Below, piece by piece: positions 9,384 to 17,536 of a stretch of DNA of 64,000 nucleotides; positions within the stretch are counted from its first letter, which is position 1; each line of letters begins with the position of its first letter. The position numbers and the translations under genes are program-made. The notes beneath the pieces were generated by a model that had not been told where the DNA came from, did not search any database, and was given only the letters and a program-made list of their open reading frames with translations. Source of the stretch: CAYYYP01 sp964475985 (GTDB lineage Bacteria > Bdellovibrionota > UBA1018 > CAYHWW01); assembly GCA_964475985.1 (NCBI GenBank), contig CAYYYP010000001.1, positions 124,001-188,000 on the forward strand, read 5' to 3'.

Positions 9384-9977
9384 TTATTTCTTTGAAATGA
9401 ATTCACTGCCCTTAATATAAAAACGAAGCGGAAGGTCCTGCGCGACGGAAATTCCCACCCGCTTGGTCACTACGATATTGTCGTCGGAGATTTTCTTCTC
9501 GGCCTTTTCTAGCCGTAGCGGACCGTTAAGCATATACGCGCCATTGAGATCCCGCCCGATGTCTAAAGCCATGACTAATTTAGCAGGACCATTGCATAAG
9601 CTTCGCAAGGGCAGAGGTTTACCGGCCAAACTGCGGCGCTTCATCATGATTTCAATTCCCTCCACCGGTTCTAGAGCACGGATGAGCACGGCTTCCCCTA
9701 CGCCTGGTTTTTCAGTTACGACATTGAAGCAATAATACATTCCATAAATAAAATAAATGTAGGCATGCCCCGGCGGACCAAACATGACCGCCGTGCGTTT
9801 TGTCTCCCCCCGGTGGGCATGGCAGGCGGGATCATCTTCGGAAAGATAAGCTTCCGTCTCTACGATACGACCGGAAATCCGGCCGGCCGAAGTCTCATGG
9901 ACTAACAAGTAGCCAAGCAGGTCACGCGCCACTTGAACCGTACTCTTCTTGAAAAAATTTGCGTTGAGGATCGCCAC
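9384..9977 (-). CDS. mpg: DNA-3-methyladenine glycosylase, AAG/MPG family
   Basis: 197 residues, the usual length. It excises alkylated purines such as 3-methyladenine, starting base excision repair. The family core is plain: VETEAY with catalytic Glu42 and base-intercalating Tyr44, then His53 (matching human AAG His136), MFGPPGHAYIYFIYGMYYCF, and the Asn in FNVV. The start codon is GTG. A second alkylation glycosylase, of AlkC type, lies at 29.2 kb. Upstream on the same strand is an Rsm22-like gene, about 94 bp away, so co-transcription is possible but not shown. Confidence 0.95.
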   Translation of the reverse strand: MAILNANFFKKSTVQVARDLLGYLLVHETSAGRISGRIVETEAYLSEDDPACHAHRGETKRTAVMFGPPGHAYIYFIYGMYYCFNVVTEKPGVGEAVLIRALEPVEGIEIMMKRRSLAGKPLPLRSLCNGPAKLVMALDIGRDLNGAYMLNGPLRLEKAEKKISDDNIVVTKRVGISVAQDLPLRFYIKGSEFISKK

Positions 9978-10071
9978 GGAATGCTTTTACTAAACTGAAC
10001 ACGTGGTGCGCAAGGCCCGGAGATGAGCCGGCAGCGTTCTCGCGCGCTTCCAAAGTTTTCCGCTAAAAAAT

Positions 10072-11331
10072 TTACTCCGTCAGTTCCAGCACGTCCCCTT
10101 TTTCGGAAAACTTTACTTCCGTAAAGAGGTCTCCCCGCTCGACGCTGAGAAAGCGTTTTGCGCAAACTTCATTTTCAGGTTTCACCCGTGAGTGAATCAC
10201 CCGCCCCAGCACTTTGCCCCTATCTGGTGTACAAAAAAAACATTTCGTAAGCCCCTTTTCCTCAAGCCTTTGGCTTACCACCCGCAGACCTACTGAAGGC
10301 CACGAAAGTTCGTGCTGCATCATATGGGCAAAGCGCTGCACTTCATCCTGGGGGCCGTCCATATATACCAAGTACGAAAAAATCTGATTCTCCTTATGAA
10401 GGCCAGCCTCCCGAGCTAAATCATCGGCCCACTTTGGTAGTTTGAGCTCAGCCTGCTCGTGGCACCAATCAAGCGGTTTTTCCAAGGCCCCACAAATCCT
10501 ACCGCTAAGACAGGGCGTTAACACAAAAACATTTTTAGGTTTTTCCGTTAGGATTTTCGCCCTAAGCTCAAGCAATCTCCGAGAAGCTTCTTGCGAACCA
10601 GGCTCAACCAAAACTGTGAAAGTGAGGTGAGATCGCTTTGCGAAAAGAAACTCAAAATCCTTGGCATCCAATTCCGAAAGGGAGTTGGAAAACACCAAAA
10701 AATTAGGGGATCCTAAATTTACATTATTTAAGCCAGATTTTGAGATGTCAAAAAACCTAGGTGAAATAGCTCCCCAAATTTTTGCACCGGCCGAGATCAT
10801 CTCCTTGGCCCGTTTTAAAAAAAGCGATGAGGCGTCCAAGAATGAGATCTCGTGGATCAAAGGTTTCAAACCAAAATCAGACTCAAGCTTTTTAAGCATC
10901 CATAACAGACCAAGGCCCGCCGTCCCGGGTCCGCAACCGTAATCTAAAATTCGAAGCGGGCCTAAAACTCCAAGCAACGGCGCAAGGACTTTCAAAGAAT
11001 GAAGCTCACCTAAAATCAAAGGAAGCTTCATTAAATTTGCGGGTAGATAATGCAGAGTGTAGGCATCAATTAAATTTATTTTTTTAGAATAATGCAGTGA
11101 ATTAAAAGCACCTTGTTCTCGATTTTCCTGCTTAGAACCTGCCGCAGATGGTCGCTCTACCTTACCGGCATCTTTAGCAAGCTTTGGCCAAAGTTCCCGG
11201 AGCGCGGCTACGATTTGCGTTTTTTTCGAGAAATCAACATTTCCCATGACCGTCAAAATTAAATTTTCTAACTCAGAAGGGATCTCCCCTAAAAGATTCC
11301 GAAGGTCCTCTTGGATTTTCATGGGCCACAC
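10072..11331 (-). CDS. Rsm22-family SAM-dependent methyltransferase-like protein
   Basis: 419 residues. A class I methyltransferase motif (YGCGPGTAG, residues 131-139) is followed by a VEPGS stretch and a cysteine set typical of the Rsm22/METTL17 family: Cys274, Cys280, Cys290 (DWCHEQ) and the KCFFC pair Cys364/Cys367. The family associates with the small ribosomal subunit, and its cysteines bind an iron-sulfur cluster in the mitochondrial member. Whether the bacterial protein methylates rRNA is not settled. Translation may begin at GTG 11331 or ATG 11322; neither has a strong Shine-Dalgarno. It lies between mpg and ssb, all on the minus strand. Confidence 0.82.
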   Translation of the reverse strand: MWPMKIQEDLRNLLGEIPSELENLILTVMGNVDFSKKTQIVAALRELWPKLAKDAGKVERPSAAGSKQENREQGAFNSLHYSKKINLIDAYTLHYLPANLMKLPLILGELHSLKVLAPLLGVLGPLRILDYGCGPGTAGLGLLWMLKKLESDFGLKPLIHEISFLDASSLFLKRAKEMISAGAKIWGAISPRFFDISKSGLNNVNLGSPNFLVFSNSLSELDAKDFEFLFAKRSHLTFTVLVEPGSQEASRRLLELRAKILTEKPKNVFVLTPCLSGRICGALEKPLDWCHEQAELKLPKWADDLAREAGLHKENQIFSYLVYMDGPQDEVQRFAHMMQHELSWPSVGLRVVSQRLEEKGLTKCFFCTPDRGKVLGRVIHSRVKPENEVCAKRFLSVERGDLFTEVKFSEKGDVLELTE

Positions 11332-11428
11332 CCGTTTTCACAAGTGAGGTAACGCAGGGTGGGTCGGATCAAGATAATTGACATCCCCCCACCCTACCCT
11401 AACTCTCAATCGCTTTCAAAAACCCAAT

Positions 11429-11869
11429 CTAATGCATTGAGATGTCAGAAGTTTCCTCCTCTGGCATTTGGGGAGCGCCTTCCGTAAGTCCCTCCTCTAA
11501 ATCATTCAGCTCTCGCAATTCCTCCGGCTGCAGTTTGCCGCGCTTAGGCCGATTCAAAAATTGGACTCGGCGCGCAATAACCTCCGTAAAAATCCGCTTA
11601 CCCTGCTCATTTACGAAACGCCTCGTCTCCAATTCGCCTTCGATCAAGACCAAAGAACCCTTGTCTAAGTATTGCACGCAGACCTGAGCCTGGGGTCCCC
11701 AAACCACAATGGAGTGCCACTGTGGGGGCTGCTCTTCAGCCTTGGAGCTGCGCCAATGATGGTTCGCGATTTGAAACCGTGTGTACGGATTCCCACCCAG
11801 CGATTTTTTTAGTTCGGGCTTTTGACCAAGCCGCCCCGTCATGAACACTCTATTCACATCGATCGTCAT
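11429..11869 (-). CDS. ssb: Single-stranded DNA-binding protein
   Basis: 146 residues from the ATG at 11869, preceded by GGAGG 10 nt upstream; a longer reading frame starts at 11932 but adds a non-homologous leader. An OB fold is visible: NRVFMTGRLGQKPELKKS, then WHSIVVWG, then YLDKGSLVLIEGELETRRF. It coats single-stranded DNA during replication, repair and recombination. The C-terminal tail is acidic (EELRELNDLEEGLTEG) but ends in DISMH instead of the classical DDDIPF, so the usual partner-docking tip is changed. It is followed by a 97-bp gap before the Rsm22-like gene. Confidence 0.93.
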   Translation of the reverse strand: MTIDVNRVFMTGRLGQKPELKKSLGGNPYTRFQIANHHWRSSKAEEQPPQWHSIVVWGPQAQVCVQYLDKGSLVLIEGELETRRFVNEQGKRIFTEVIARRVQFLNRPKRGKLQPEELRELNDLEEGLTEGAPQMPEEETSDISMH

Positions 11870-12010
11870 ACTGTTGATACCTCCGCAAGCTGCTTGAGCA
11901 ATGAGTGCGCCAAGCGTGGATAAGCATTCCAAAAAAGAACTTTCCAGACCGAAACGAGTCCGCTACTTCTGAGGAAAGATTTCAATTTCAACTAAGGAGC
12001 ACTTTCAATC

Positions 12011-12571
12011 ATGAGCCGTCAGACACAAACTTCCCCTCAGCCTTTCAAAATTCTCAGCAAAACTCTCAATGCTGCTGCAAGCATGTCCCTTTTGGGCGTA
12101 CTTGCCTTTGGTCTCACTTTTTCTGGTTGTAAGGGCGCTCAAAAACGAGATGACAACTCCTCGGCAAATTCTTCCGGTTCCATTTCCGATAGCGATATCA
12201 ACTCTGAGCTTGCGGATTCCGATTCCGGTCGTGCAGGTGGTTTACAAACCATCCATTACGACTATGATTCTTCAACTCTCTCTGGCGAAGCCCGTCAGAC
12301 CCTAGAAAATAATGCCGCCATCATGAAAGAAAATTCCTCCTACAAGATCCAAGTAGAAGGCCACACTGACGAGCGCGGCGGAATTCAGTACAATATTGCT
12401 TTAGGAGAGCGAAGGGCCAATGCTGCAAAGGCTTACTTGGTGGACAAGGGAATTGATGCTTCCAGAATCACATCCATTTCCTACGGAAAAGAGAAACCCC
12501 TCGATGAAGGCCATTCTGAAGATGCATGGTCAAAAAATCGTCGCGCGAATTTCCGTCTCACCGGAAAATAA
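12011..12571 (+). CDS. pal: Peptidoglycan-associated lipoprotein (OmpA-like C-terminal domain)
   Basis: 186 residues. The N-terminus is a lipoprotein signal with lipobox FSGC near residue 38. Residues about 75-186 form an OmpA-like peptidoglycan-binding domain: IHYDYDSSTLS, VEGHTDERGGIQYN and the RRAN motif are all present. In the Tol-Pal system Pal anchors the outer membrane to the cell wall. No tolQRAB genes are in view, but a CpoB-like TPR lipoprotein follows one gene later, as in classical tol-pal operons. The ATG has AAGGAG 11 nt upstream. A strong terminator follows 35 bp after the stop codon. Confidence 0.95.
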   Translation: MSRQTQTSPQPFKILSKTLNAAASMSLLGVLAFGLTFSGCKGAQKRDDNSSANSSGSISDSDINSELADSDSGRAGGLQTIHYDYDSSTLSGEARQTLENNAAIMKENSSYKIQVEGHTDERGGIQYNIALGERRANAAKAYLVDKGIDASRITSISYGKEKPLDEGHSEDAWSKNRRANFRLTGK

Positions 12572-13430
12572 TTTTTTCAGTTTTATATTTTTTAAATTCA
12601 TAAATCAAAAAAAGGCAGGACTTGCAAAAAATGCAGCTCCTGCCTTTTTTCTTTTAGGAAGCTTAGTTTTTTTTGGCGGTTGCAGTGTCATCGCAACGAG
12701 ACCGGTGCAGGAAATGGCTATCGCTGACGCAGCCCTGCGCGCTGCGCGGGAAGTCAACGGCGACATCCTCGAAGGAACGAAAGCGCCTGAGTATTACCGA
12801 GCGGCGGCCGACGCCCTATTAAAAGCCAGACGCGAATTTAGAACTAAGAACTTTGAACTGGCAAAAAAATACGCGAACCGTGCCGCGACCCTTGCCGAAC
12901 GCAGTGAATTTGAGGCAATTAAAGCCGGCGGCGCCACCCCTGAAGCAACCACTGCTCGTTGGACCAGCGGAACGGAAGGCGCCCCCCCAGATATGGCGCT
13001 GGGACTTGATCAGTCCATTCAAACTGAGCTTAAGGAACCGCCAAAAGATTATGTAGCCCAGCCTCAGGCCAATGCCTTTCAAGTTTCTGGAAATATCAAT
13101 GAACCCCAAACGGGCGCTCCCCCTCTGGGAACGACGGCACCAACGGATCCACTGACTCAAGCGTTGCCCCCAGTCACTTCGGAACCTAGCCCAGACGCAG
13201 CCCTTGGAAAAAACCCGTTCATTCCACAATCCGTAACCCCTCTGCCCACCCCAGCTCAGCAACTTCAAGCCGAAGCAGAAGGTGAATTTGAAGACGAGGT
13301 CACCGCCGAGGCTCAAGCTCAGGGCCCCAAACCCGCAAGCGCTACACCGTCCGCGCCGGGCACCACACCTACTTCTCCCGGGAACCCACCCACCATTTCT
13401 GTACCTCCACCTAGCACTGACGGATTTTAA
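12522..13430 (+). CDS. DUF4398-type lipoprotein with proline-rich tail; start overlaps pal
   Basis: About 302 residues. After a hydrophobic segment and lipobox FGGC comes a helical DUF4398-like domain (IADAALRAAREVNG, APEYYRAAADALLKAR, NFELAKKYANRA), then a long Pro/Thr/Ala-rich tail. There is no in-frame ATG, GTG or TTG between the pal stop and the lipobox. Translation must therefore begin inside pal, at ATG 12522 or at an earlier in-frame ATG (12504, 12456, 12420), or at a non-standard codon. The resulting signal region is unusually long, and the Rho-independent terminator at 12607-12650 lies within it. DUF4398 proteins often neighbour Pal/OmpA-like proteins; the function is unknown. Confidence 0.7.
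   Translation: MHGQKIVARISVSPENNFFSFIFFKFINQKKAGLAKNAAPAFFLLGSLVFFGGCSVIATRPVQEMAIADAALRAAREVNGDILEGTKAPEYYRAAADALLKARREFRTKNFELAKKYANRAATLAERSEFEAIKAGGATPEATTARWTSGTEGAPPDMALGLDQSIQTELKEPPKDYVAQPQANAFQVSGNINEPQTGAPPLGTTAPTDPLTQALPPVTSEPSPDAALGKNPFIPQSVTPLPTPAQQLQAEAEGEFEDEVTAEAQAQGPKPASATPSAPGTTPTSPGNPPTISVPPPSTDGF
12607..12650 (+). terminator. Rho-independent terminator after pal, inside the next reading frame
   Basis: An A-run, then GGCAGGA (12614-12620), an inner TGCA/TGCA pair, TCCTGCC (12638-12644) and six T. The stem is 7 bp with an inner extension and pairs perfectly. It is a textbook intrinsic terminator for pal, yet it lies within the signal-peptide coding region of the DUF4398 gene. 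Confidence 0.85.
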
Positions 13431-13448
13431 AATCTAAAGGCATTCGGA

Positions 13449-13477
13449 TCGACAGTTTCAACGAAGATCGTTATCCT
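13449..13477 (+). promoter_or_regulatory. Sigma70-like promoter of the TPR lipoprotein gene, near-leaderless
   Basis: TCGACA (13449-13454), 17-bp spacer, TATCCT (13472-13477). The ATG at 13488 is only 10 nt beyond the -10 box, so the transcript would begin within about 5 nt of the start codon. No Shine-Dalgarno is present in the intervening sequence. Confidence 0.5.
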
Positions 13478-13487
13478 AGTTTTAACT

Positions 13488-14297
13488 ATGAAAATTTTCT
13501 ATGCCCGAATACTTTCTTTTTTTGTAATCCTGGCTCTCAGTACCGTCCAGGGCGGTTGTTTTAAAACTCGAGCCCAACTTAAAAAAGACGATCAAGACCA
13601 TTCCGACTCCAATGACGACAACGGTGATTCCGCGAACGCCGGCTCCCCGAAGGTGAGATCCTATCAATATGAAGAGTTTAGATCCGAACTCGCGAAATTA
13701 AATGGCGCGGTGGAAGAGCTTCAACATCAACTCAAACCTACGACGGTGGTGGGCGCCAACGGTGAAACGGCAACTTCTTCAAACTCTCCTCATCAGTTGC
13801 GGGAAGACATCACTCGCCTAGAGAATCGCATTGCTGAAATGGAAAAGACCCAGCTTTTGCTTTTGGAAGAAACTAAATCTTTAAAGGAGGCGCCATCCGG
13901 GAGCCGCTCTACGAGCTCTTCTCGGCGTACGGTTTCTCGCGAGGATTCCCTGCGGGAAGGCTTTGCGTTGCTAGAAGACAGTTCTTGGGATTCCGCCGGG
14001 GAAAAATTCAAAGAAGTATTGCAAGCTGGCGCTAAAGGCAACGAAGGAGCGGCGGCGCATTTTGGTTTGGGCCGGGCACTCTTTGGCGAGAAAGATTATC
14101 GAAAATCCATCGTTGAACTTTCAAAGGTGCAGGAAGTCAGCAGCAAAAGCCCGCGCATTCCCGCGTCCCTTTATTACATTGGCAAAGCTTTCGAGAAACT
14201 AAATATGAAAAAAGAAGCAAAGGGTTTTTACGCAGATTTGATTGAACGGTTCCCTAAATCAGACGAGGCAAAAAAAGCCAAAGCCTTGGTGAAATAA
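13488..14297 (+). CDS. CpoB/YbgF-like TPR lipoprotein
   Basis: 269 residues. The signal peptide ends in lipobox QGGC near residue 24. A polar, acidic Asp/Ser/Asn stretch follows, then a coiled coil (about 60-140: EELQHQLK, ENRIAEMEKTQLLLLEE), then TPR units (about 165-269: HFGLGRALFGEKDYRKSIVEL, LYYIGKAFEKLNMKKEAKGFY). CpoB (YbgF) has the same order, coiled coil then TPR, and coordinates Tol-Pal with PBP1B during constriction; the position after pal supports the comparison. Unlike E. coli CpoB, this one looks lipid-anchored. No Shine-Dalgarno is seen; a promoter lies just upstream. Confidence 0.8.
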   Translation: MKIFYARILSFFVILALSTVQGGCFKTRAQLKKDDQDHSDSNDDNGDSANAGSPKVRSYQYEEFRSELAKLNGAVEELQHQLKPTTVVGANGETATSSNSPHQLREDITRLENRIAEMEKTQLLLLEETKSLKEAPSGSRSTSSSRRTVSREDSLREGFALLEDSSWDSAGEKFKEVLQAGAKGNEGAAAHFGLGRALFGEKDYRKSIVELSKVQEVSSKSPRIPASLYYIGKAFEKLNMKKEAKGFYADLIERFPKSDEAKKAKALVK

Positions 14298-14309
14298 ATT
14301 AGGCTTCAA

Positions 14310-15890
14310 ATGCGGTCAGCCAAAGCTTCATGTCTTATACTTTTGTTGGTTGGATTTACTGCGATCGGTGCGAGCATCATAGGTTGCTCTGGCCCTGACG
14401 CTAAAACCTCTCCCGATGGAAACTTTCCCTTCGTTCCGGAAGGTTTAAATATTGTTTATTTAGCTAATGTGAATGGGGAACTTGAACCCTGCGGATGCCG
14501 TACGAACCCCGCCGGAGGTATCGCAAGGAAATGGACGCTGTTCGTGGGCCGAGGAATTCAACGGGAAAACTCCCTCATCCTCGACGCCGGTGACCTCTTT
14601 TACAATACGGCGCCGACCCCTCCCTTCCTTAGAGAACAATGGGACCTTCAGGCCGAAGCCTTGGCGCAAAGCTATGCCACCATGGGTATCGATGCCTTTA
14701 CGCCCGGAGAAAAAGATTTTGCTTCGGGCAAGGGTACTTTTTTAAAACTTGCTCAGAGCGCAAATATGCCAGTGGTTTCCGCAAATCTCTTTGATCGTAC
14801 AACCAATAAGCTCGCGTTTGATCCCTATATCGTCGTAAAAAAGCGTGGACTGCGTTTTGGCATTGTTGGGCTCAGTGAGGAGACACTTGAGTATGCCGAC
14901 GAATTCACCGTGACCAAGGCTAACGCTGCCCTTCAAAAGTTTTTGCCAGAAGTTCAGAAGAAATCCGATGTGGTCATTGTGCTTTCGCACTTAGGGTTTG
15001 AGCGAGATCAAGAAATCGCAAAGGAATTTCCTGGCATTCGTTTGATCTTTGGCGGTCATTCCCAAAACCTCCTCATGGAACCAGAGCGAATCGGAGACGC
15101 CTTACTTTTCCAGACCAGCTTTCGCAGTCAACACATCGGCGTTCTAACGAAGGATAAACATGAACTCATCACCTTGGATGATCATCTGGACGCGCCGGGT
15201 GCAGCGGCCACGGAAAATCCTATGGCTAAGCTTACGGAAGAAACCAAGAGAAAAATCGCAAGAATCAATGAATCAGTGACGGAAAAAATCCAAGCCGAAA
15301 CGCCCGCAGCCGACAATGGAATCCATGAGGTACCGGTGTCTAAAAAAATTGAAGAGGACCGCCCCCGGAATGGCTACGCTACCTTTCCCCAATGCATTCA
15401 GTGTCACAAAACCCAAGTCGATGCTTACCTCAAAAGTCCCCATGGCCACTCCTATTTAACCCTGGTGCAAAAGAAACAATCCTCAAACAAAGATTGTTTA
15501 AAATGCCATACCCTCGGAATGAACGAAAAGAGTGGCTGGAAAAATGTCACAAAAATTGTTTGGGCGTCTTCCGGTACTAAGATTGGAAAATCCTTAGAAC
15601 CTAAGGCGTTTATGAAAAAAGTAGCCGAAGGAAAAATTTCCACCGCTGGCATCGGCGAAGATAATCTCACGCGTTACCGGGTGTATGCGAACGCCCAATG
15701 TGAGAACTGCCACGGCGACGCTTCCACGCATATTCAAACTCATGGTTCTGAGAAACTGGGCGCGGTCTCGCAGCAGATGTGCTTGCAATGTCACACCCAA
15801 GTTCAAGCGCCTCAGTGGTATAAAAATGGTGAGCTTGATAGTGAAGTTTTAAAAGACAAGTTTGATGCGGTAAAATCGAAGTACCACTAA
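14310..15890 (+). CDS. Lipoprotein fusion: metallophosphatase domain plus tetraheme cytochrome c
   Basis: 526 residues. Lipobox IIGC near residue 26. Residues about 45-300 resemble the calcineurin-like/5'-nucleotidase metallophosphatase fold: YLANVNGELEPCGC, DAGDLF, then VVIVLSHLGFERD and FGGHSQN, matching the GDxx, SHxG and GGHx metal-site motifs. Residues about 355-510 carry four CxxCH heme sites: CIQCH (362), CLKCH (396), CENCH (464), CLQCH (491). The protein should be exported, lipidated and heme-loaded by the cytochrome c maturation system. It starts 12 nt after the TPR gene, so it likely shares its transcript. The electron-transfer role and the phosphatase substrate are unknown. Confidence 0.85.
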   Translation: MRSAKASCLILLLVGFTAIGASIIGCSGPDAKTSPDGNFPFVPEGLNIVYLANVNGELEPCGCRTNPAGGIARKWTLFVGRGIQRENSLILDAGDLFYNTAPTPPFLREQWDLQAEALAQSYATMGIDAFTPGEKDFASGKGTFLKLAQSANMPVVSANLFDRTTNKLAFDPYIVVKKRGLRFGIVGLSEETLEYADEFTVTKANAALQKFLPEVQKKSDVVIVLSHLGFERDQEIAKEFPGIRLIFGGHSQNLLMEPERIGDALLFQTSFRSQHIGVLTKDKHELITLDDHLDAPGAAATENPMAKLTEETKRKIARINESVTEKIQAETPAADNGIHEVPVSKKIEEDRPRNGYATFPQCIQCHKTQVDAYLKSPHGHSYLTLVQKKQSSNKDCLKCHTLGMNEKSGWKNVTKIVWASSGTKIGKSLEPKAFMKKVAEGKISTAGIGEDNLTRYRVYANAQCENCHGDASTHIQTHGSEKLGAVSQQMCLQCHTQVQAPQWYKNGELDSEVLKDKFDAVKSKYH

Positions 15891-15927
15891 ATAGAGTTCA
15901 AGCGGTTCAGCCTGGATAAAGCTTGCG

Positions 15928-16296
15928 TTACCTTCGATCGGCGACCTGCATTCCAAAATAATTTTCCATAATGCTGATTCCGGCTATGCAGCGAAATGTG
16001 CGATCGACATCGGTCCGACGGTTAAAGCAATCATCCAATGCGCCCGCATGGAGAGCTTCCTGTTCAGCAATCGGCCAATGACCAACTTCAGAAACCCGCT
16101 GTCCGCCCCTTTGGGTCACGGCCCGTTCCGCCCGATTCCACAAATAATCAGCCCCATAATAACAATCATCATTCTGCAGGCAAAGCATCCGCACGCTGTT
16201 TGCAACCTCTGGCTCCATTTGAGCCTTAGCCTCTTGATTCCCCAAACCAAAAACGAAACCCATCGCTAGCACCGAAACGAAAAGAAACGTCTTCAT
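15928..16296 (-). CDS. Small secreted cysteine-containing protein of unknown function
   Basis: 122 residues. A clear signal peptide ends near AKAQ (about residue 26). The mature part has four cysteines (MLCLQNDDCYY and LDDCFNRRTDVDRTFRC), suggesting two disulfides in the periplasm or outside the cell. An AGGAG site lies 5 nt before the ATG. It is transcribed alone and converges with the cytochrome fusion gene. I do not recognise the family. Confidence 0.7.
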   Translation of the reverse strand: MKTFLFVSVLAMGFVFGLGNQEAKAQMEPEVANSVRMLCLQNDDCYYGADYLWNRAERAVTQRGGQRVSEVGHWPIAEQEALHAGALDDCFNRRTDVDRTFRCIAGISIMENYFGMQVADRR

Positions 16297-16501
16297 TCAT
16301 TCTCCTATTTCAAAGAAAACTCTGATTTCGACCATACTTCAAGGCTTCAGGAACGCCTACTTGAAATACATCTAATGGTGCGTATATAAATTAATTTCAT
16401 TTAAATTGAAAGAACTTTAAAGAGATTGAGTATAGGCGCATGCGAAAGTAAGCGAGATAGGCCAGTTAGATTTTTATAAAGCAAAATCAAAGGCTTAGGG
16501 C

Positions 16502-17536
16502 CTAAAACTCAAATCCAAATCCCACAAAAAAGAGTTCCATCTTAAAATCGACAGCACCGGTGAGGGGCCTCGCGATCATGTACTGCGCGCTTAAGTAAGT
16601 ATGTAAAATTCCATAGGCATCATATCGATCCCATGAATCCTTGCGACCGATCCAATCAAGGCTAAGCTGCACGCCAGCCACCAGGTGGTAAGAGCTTGAA
16701 ATTCCTTTACGAGAGCTTTGATCATCATCACGAGTTTCCATAAAGGGAATGGCCATGAGACCTGCCTGGGCGAAGGGAACGATGAGCCTGGGTTGAATGG
16801 CGCGGTAACCCACTCCCGCGCCAATGGGCAAAGCTAAAAAAGAGAACTTTGTCTCTGATTCGGCGCCAAGCTTTGTGAATCGACCGGTGCCCTTAAAAAA
16901 GAGCCCCGTAACCCTTAAGTGGGGCCCAAAAGCTCCAATCACTGGATCCCGAAACACTTGCCTTTCATAGGAAAAATCAAAACCCGGATTGAATTTTTTT
17001 TTCGTGCTGTACACGGACTCAAACGAATTGGCCTGTTTTGAGCCACCGGTGAAGTCAAAATTTGCCGCCACCATCAAACCAACCTGAGCGGTATTCTGCA
17101 CCTTCTTGTCTTTTTTGGGTTGAAGCTCTTTGCCATCTTTTAAACTCTGAATATAAGCCTCGGGATTGTTTGGATCCTGCTTCTCAGATTTGTGTTCGTC
17201 TTTATTCAAAAGTTTATCTAAGTAGGGTTGCTTTGGATCATTATCCGGAGAGCGCGGCTCATCCTTTGATTCTTTTTCGTTTTCCCGCTTGAGAGACTCC
17301 ATATATGGCTGCATCTCATTGGGTTCCGTAACCAATGGTTTACGATTTCGCGGAAGTTTTAGAATCGACTCATCTCCTTCCAACGCATCTTTTTCTAGCA
17401 GCTTATCAAGATAGGGCTGCCTTGAAACCGTCTCGGGAGAAGCGACCGGCACCGTGGATTCTGCAAAAGCCAGGCATCCGGAAACCGAAAATAAAACCGA
17501 GACTAAAACTATTTTATTAATTTTTATATTTTTCAC
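16502..17536 (-). CDS. Outer-membrane beta-barrel-like protein with four QPY-type motifs
   Basis: 344 residues. Signal peptide to about residue 25 (cleavage near AFA). Residues 40-135 are highly charged and contain a motif repeated four times: QPYLDKLLEKD (40), QPYMESLK (76), QPYLDKLLNKD (103), EAYIQSLKD (127). Residues about 150-344 have the alternating pattern of a small beta-barrel and end in an aromatic terminal strand (FFVGFGFEF). The start codon overlaps the stop of the upstream CFI-box gene by 4 nt, so the two are translationally coupled. Function unknown; the charged repeats look like periplasmic or surface docking sites, which is inference. Confidence 0.78.
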   Translation of the reverse strand: MKNIKINKIVLVSVLFSVSGCLAFAESTVPVASPETVSRQPYLDKLLEKDALEGDESILKLPRNRKPLVTEPNEMQPYMESLKRENEKESKDEPRSPDNDPKQPYLDKLLNKDEHKSEKQDPNNPEAYIQSLKDGKELQPKKDKKVQNTAQVGLMVAANFDFTGGSKQANSFESVYSTKKKFNPGFDFSYERQVFRDPVIGAFGPHLRVTGLFFKGTGRFTKLGAESETKFSFLALPIGAGVGYRAIQPRLIVPFAQAGLMAIPFMETRDDDQSSRKGISSSYHLVAGVQLSLDWIGRKDSWDRYDAYGILHTYLSAQYMIARPLTGAVDFKMELFFVGFGFEF

